From NCBI GenBank assembly GCA_037013495.1, contig CM072805.1, positions 24,744,669-24,808,668 of the forward strand: a stretch of 64,000 nucleotides of DNA, given 5' to 3'. Both the position numbers and the translations under genes were made by a program. This stretch comes from Hippophae tibetana. Taxonomy: Eukaryota > Streptophyta > Magnoliopsida > Rosales > Elaeagnaceae. The notes under the pieces were generated by a model, which saw only the letters and a list, made by a program, of their open reading frames with translations, did not search any database and was not told where the DNA came from. Each line of letters starts with the position of its first letter. Position 1 is the first letter of the stretch. This document shows, piece by piece, positions 60,260 to 64,000 of the stretch.

Positions 60260-60790
60260 GGAAAAATCTTGGCAAACAAAGTTTTGACCAACTAAGTCTT
60301 GGAAAATGAAGTTATGGCTAACTAAGTCTATGTAAACAAAGTTGTGGCCAACAAATTCTTGGAAAATGAAGTTATGGTAAAAAAAAGTCTTGGAAAACGA
60401 CATTATGGCCAACAAAGCGCCTTCGCATACGAAGTTATGGCAAATAGTCTTGGAAAATAAAGTTGTGGCCATCAAAATCCTAACAAATAAAGTAGTAGCC
60501 AACAATGTTATGGTCAACAAAGTTGTGGGAAACAAAATCCTAGCCAACCAAATCCTAGCCAGCAAAGTTCTAGCAAATCAATTATTGGCTAACAAAGTTC
60601 TGGACAACGAAGTCATAGCCAACAAAGTTCTGACTAACCAAGTCTTGGCAAACAAAATTCTAGCCAATGAAGTCCTAACCAATAAAGTTTTGGCTAACCA
60701 AGTCATAGCCAACAAAGTTCTAGACAATGAAGTCCTAGTTGGCGATGTCCTGGCCGATAACATTCTGGTCGGTGACATCCTAGATTGTTA
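60260..60790 (+). repeat. 15-bp minisatellite with open reading frame
   Basis: Units of about 15 bp, with some longer variants, follow the pattern GCCAACAAAGTTCTA. Because 15 is a multiple of three, long frames stay open on both strands. The plus-strand frame 60390-60869 reads as about 25 pentapeptide units of the VLANK/ILANQ kind, ending in a DVLVGD-like variant. The minus-strand frame 60116-60565 also stays open. I treat it as a tandem repeat, not a gene. Confidence 0.8.
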
Positions 60791-60869
60791 CATTCTGGTT
60801 GGCGCATTCCTGGTCGGCATTCCTCTAACTAGAGATGTTCCAGTCAGGAGGTCCAGATTAATTGATTAG

Positions 60870-61420
60870 TTTTTCCTTCCAATCAATGCAATCATTTTTG
60901 CTATATTTGTAAAGACAGTTCTAGGATAATGGTAGGATTTGTTATAAGATGACTTCCTTATTTCTAGAAGAATTTACATAATTATGGAGAACCATGATAT
61001 TGTTCTTATTGGTACCTCTACTATCTAACACTTGGACTTTCCTTTGTAACACTTTTCTTAACCTATGTTCTATCAGTTCTCATTGGAATAAAGTGATGTG
61101 TAGATCTAGAAGCCCAAACAATTTTAGGAAGATAAAGAGTTAGGGATCATATCTTGATCACCTCAAGTTTTGAAAGGACTAATATCCTGGTATACTTTAA
61201 TAAATTATACCCTTGGTTTGTGCTTGGATTTTGTCTAGAAAGTAGACAAGTAGTTGAGCCCTTAACAATGTACTTGATGAAGAAGGATGCGTTGAGATGC
61301 ATCCCAATAGGTGTATACTTGTGGCACAGCCTAGACATGCAATGTCTAAGGCTTTGTGGCCCATTCGGTGGCCTTAGCCTTATTTTACTATACATATATT
61401 CCTAGCTAGTACTTCTAGAC
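60870..61420. other. Spacer between two minisatellites
   Basis: Short frames on both strands have no recognised family and no bounded repeat was found. Confidence 0.35.
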
Positions 61421-61422
61421 TG

Positions 61423-61795
61423 GCTGACCACATCCCTGATATGCCATTTCCTAGAAGGTTGGCCACGTTTCTCGCCAACCACTTTCTGACTGAGTGACCA
61501 CATTCCTAGTTATCCATTTCCTAGTTGGCCAACTATATTCCTAGCCAACCACTTCTTGGTTAGCCAACCATATTCTAGTCATCCATTTTTTATTTGGCCG
61601 ACCAAATTCCTAGCCATTTATTTCTTGGATGACCGACCATATTTCTGGCTAGCTATTTATTGGCTAGTTGGCCATGTTCTTGGCCAGCCACTTTTTAACT
61701 AGCTGACCACATTCTTCGCCAGCCACTTCCTGGCTATCTAAACACATTCCTGACCGAGCACTTCTTGGTTGACCACCCTCTTGGCTTGTCGTACC
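61423..61795 (+). repeat. 35-bp minisatellite
   Basis: About ten diverged units of 35 bp follow the pattern CCACATTCCTAGCCA, then CCACTTCCTGGTTGGCC(G/A)A. Unit length is almost constant while sequence has drifted. Confidence 0.85.
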
Positions 61796-63480
61796 ATTTG
61801 GTCCTAACCTATTTTATTGGATGGTGGTTCTATCTTTGGACCACATCTTGGTCCATTATAAGACTAATGACTTTGAAGTTTGAGTGGCGTTTAACTACTT
61901 GTACCTATGGGCTTACTTTTTGTTTGGGTCTTGTTGTGTTTGTTTGAAAATTTTCTAAGTTGGGGTGAGTTGTTGATCTAAGTGTTGCTTAATTAAGCCT
62001 CTCGATCTATCAACTTCATACTTAGAGTACTTGAACTTTTTTAAGTGGTCTAAGTATGAGATAGTTCTCAACTAAATAAAATTTTTAGTTACCACTTTGT
62101 TAGAGATTGATTGTATCGTTTACTAAAGCCTTGTAAGCCTAAGTATAGTGCATGAGTTTTAATATAGTTCCTAGACGAGATGTGATATGGCTTGTGAGAC
62201 ATGGATCTTTTTTAGGATCTATGGCTAACTCTAGTGGGATATAAATCTTGATAGGCCATTGTTAGTGTTAGCTGTGACTTGGACCACATGGCTAAAATAT
62301 TTCTCTTCTGTAAACAATTTGGTAGCTTGGTTCTAAAAGCACAAGGCTTACCTGTTAGGATACCTCTTATTCACTGCCTTGGCAGGGGTGTATGTTATGG
62401 CTGGATATTAATGCTTTTATTTTCTCAGTATCCCTGTTGGTGGTTTAGACATTGGGGCACATGACTCATAGGTTGGGATGCTTAGCTTTATCCTAAACCA
62501 TATAATCTATGATTAGGGTATGTCCTAGTTGTAACTTAATGTGTTTAGCTTGTATTGATCTTCTTGCGGTCTAGGCCTTAAAGCACAATACTAATCTATA
62601 GTGTACTAAGGGCTCTGGATTTTTTAAGTCTAGGTAGTTTAGGCCCACTCGAAGGGTTATTTCCTATTCACTACCTTTCGTAAGGCTACATTCTGGATGA
62701 AATACTGAGGGTTTCTCAATACCAAGGTAGCAGAGTTCTCGAGCCATGACCCATTTTCAAGATCTAAGGTCAATCAAAAGGTGATCAGACCAAGTTAAGT
62801 TGTTTTCTACGTAAGCTTTATCCTAGATGGCACAACCTATGATTAGGGTTTGTCCTTATGGTCACTTAGCAAGCCCAAATTCTATAGTTCATTTGGTGAT
62901 TTGAGCCCTAAGGAACATCATTCACTTATAGGATTACTTACTATTCATTGCCTTGATAGGTGTGCATTCCTTGGTTGTGTGTAGGGCACTAAGGGATCCA
63001 AACTTTCTCAAACGTAAGAAAGTTCGGCTTGCTCTTCGTTTGATAATAGACTTTCTTTCAAATTGAATCTTCTAAGTGTGGATCTTTCATTTATAGAAAT
63101 ATGTATGTATCCTAAGTACTCCCTTTATTGATAATAATAAATTTGAATCAGAAAGTAATTGAAATTATCATAGGAATATAAACATTAGGTAAAAATAATT
63201 AATAGGGTGAACACTTTTTGATTCTAACATAACAGGAATTTTACTTTTGACCCATTCAATTTCCTATGACGTATCATTTTTTGGCTACCTTTGCTCTCCA
63301 AGTACTACTCATGTTCCCATATTTGTAGGAAACTTTAGGACAAAGTGGTAGGTTGATGATACAACCTTGGTCGTATGTAAGAAAGACATGTCCATGTATT
63401 GTTATGGGATAAGTAAGAGTCCAAAGAGTCCTACCCAGGTAGTTTTTATTGGCTTGATATGATGAGAAAACTTTATTTAT
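61796..63480. other. Repeat-like region with a diverged internal duplication
   Basis: Two stretches (about 62380-62720 and 62805-63035) share words in the same order, such as TTTATCCTA, CTATGATTAGGGT, TGTCCT, ATTCACT and CCTTG. They look like an old direct duplication. Together with the neighbouring gypsy remnant, this may be the noncoding part of a large retroelement. No gene is supported. Confidence 0.4.
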
Positions 63481-63482
63481 TT

Positions 63483-63960
63483 CTATGTCTCAATGAATAG
63501 GACATCGAATGAGCTTCTGGTATTTATTAATATTCTATGTAAAGTTATGTTGGTCACTTGGAGGGTAACTACTAAAGCATCCACAAAAGTGTGGATCAAC
63601 CTAAGGACTTCTCTCTTTGAAAATATTATGTTTGCGCCAATAAGTTTAGGATCTTTCCTTAGGCCGTGTGAAGCAATAACCTCTAGAATTTTTAGGCCAG
63701 AGATAACCTCACGAATGAGTGCTTTACGGGAATTGTTAGAACTACCCCTAATAGGACCTCCCATAATAACTCTAATCTCACAGATTTTATGTAATTAAGG
63801 TTTATTTCTTTCTCTGCGTGGGGAGGTCGGCCATGGTGATTGTGGTTTTTATGGCCACGATTGTTATTTCCACTACTATTGTGACTATGGCTATTGTGGC
63901 CTTGGATTATTAATGAATTCATCCAAGTACTATTACGTTACTAGATGTTCAATTTCATCT
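63483..63960 (-). mobile_element. Ty3/gypsy gag-protease remnant
   Basis: On the minus strand, 63483-63764 reads like the gag-protease junction of plant gypsy elements. It has an initial 'GGPIRGSSNNSRKALIREV' block, a segment ending HTFVDALVVTLQVTNITLHR, then a protease-like ILINTRSSFDVLF. Upstream (63692-63922), an overlapping stretch rich in His/Asn/Gly (NNRGHKNHNHHGRPPH) fits the end of gag. The element is broken and runs off the right edge, so its size and LTRs are unknown. Reverse transcriptase is not recognisable to the left, so it may be truncated or non-autonomous. Confidence 0.65.
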
Positions 63961-64000
63961 TTTATTTGAGTAGTCAATGCCTTTGTAGAACCTACAATAT

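Noticed and set aside
60390-60869. A 159-codon open frame encoding a regular repeat protein
   Set aside because: The 15-bp unit length keeps frames open automatically, the opposite strand is equally open, and no flanking gene structure is seen, so it is annotated as a minisatellite.
1-64000. CRISPR array, bacterial operon or plasmid features
   Set aside because: The introns, nuclear tRNA and plant protein families show a eukaryotic nuclear genome. The tandem arrays present have contiguous units without unique spacers.

Overview
The window is nuclear DNA from a eudicot plant. It is very AT-rich, its genes have short exons with GT-AG introns, and every recognisable protein matches a plant family closely. 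It also carries typical plant transposable elements: Ty1/copia, Ty3/gypsy, CACTA and Harbinger/Tourist. I cannot name the species from sequence alone.

Host genes, left to right. A CUL3A-type cullin (7204-17041, +) has two exons separated by a 7.6 kb intron that holds a copia element. An HGH1/FAM203-type co-chaperone (22359-28651, +) has nine exons, and a small non-autonomous LTR element sits in its first intron. ORC6 (30524-32999, +) has ten exons and an E2F-like site upstream. A tRNA-Leu(CAA) gene lies at 33861-33944 (-). A sphinganine C4-hydroxylase (37891-40521, +) has two exons. A PHYTOCHROME KINASE SUBSTRATE gene (43624-45728, -) is broken by a Harbinger-type insertion plus further lesions. 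A PMT2-type pectin-methyltransferase-like gene (49977-53126, -) has six coding exons. Joining the exons predicted from splice sites gives lengths very close to the usual family lengths: CUL3 732 aa, HGH1 336, ORC6 285, SBH 257, PMT2 610.

Mobile elements. Two copia elements of one family (7781-13559 and 46088-49250) share LTRs and primer-binding site. Both carry pieces of host genes in antisense between the 5' LTR and the element's coding part: an alpha-tubulin exon in the first, and an AAAP-transporter/MAPKKK-like kinase chimera in the second. Two Harbinger-type elements (4841-5685 and 44376-45354) lie in opposite orientation with TAA/TTA target duplications, and both are filled with telomere-like TTTAGGG repeats. 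Two CACTA-type elements of nearly equal length (20289-21207 and 58335-59252) are also inverted relative to each other and carry palindromic subterminal arrays. A 1.7 kb LTR element (22872-24605) has a perfect CATGT target duplication and an internal 50-bp satellite. Older copia (about 18.2-20.2 kb) and gypsy (63.5 kb to the right edge) fossils, and a gag-like remnant near 0.6-2.2 kb, complete the set.

The right end (59.3-63.5 kb) is gene-poor and holds two minisatellites with 15-bp and 35-bp units. The rest of the intergenic space is very AT-rich and shows little I can support. The most unusual content is the repeated antisense capture of host exons by one copia family, the telomere-repeat-bearing Harbinger elements, and the disruption of the PKS gene by one of these elements.
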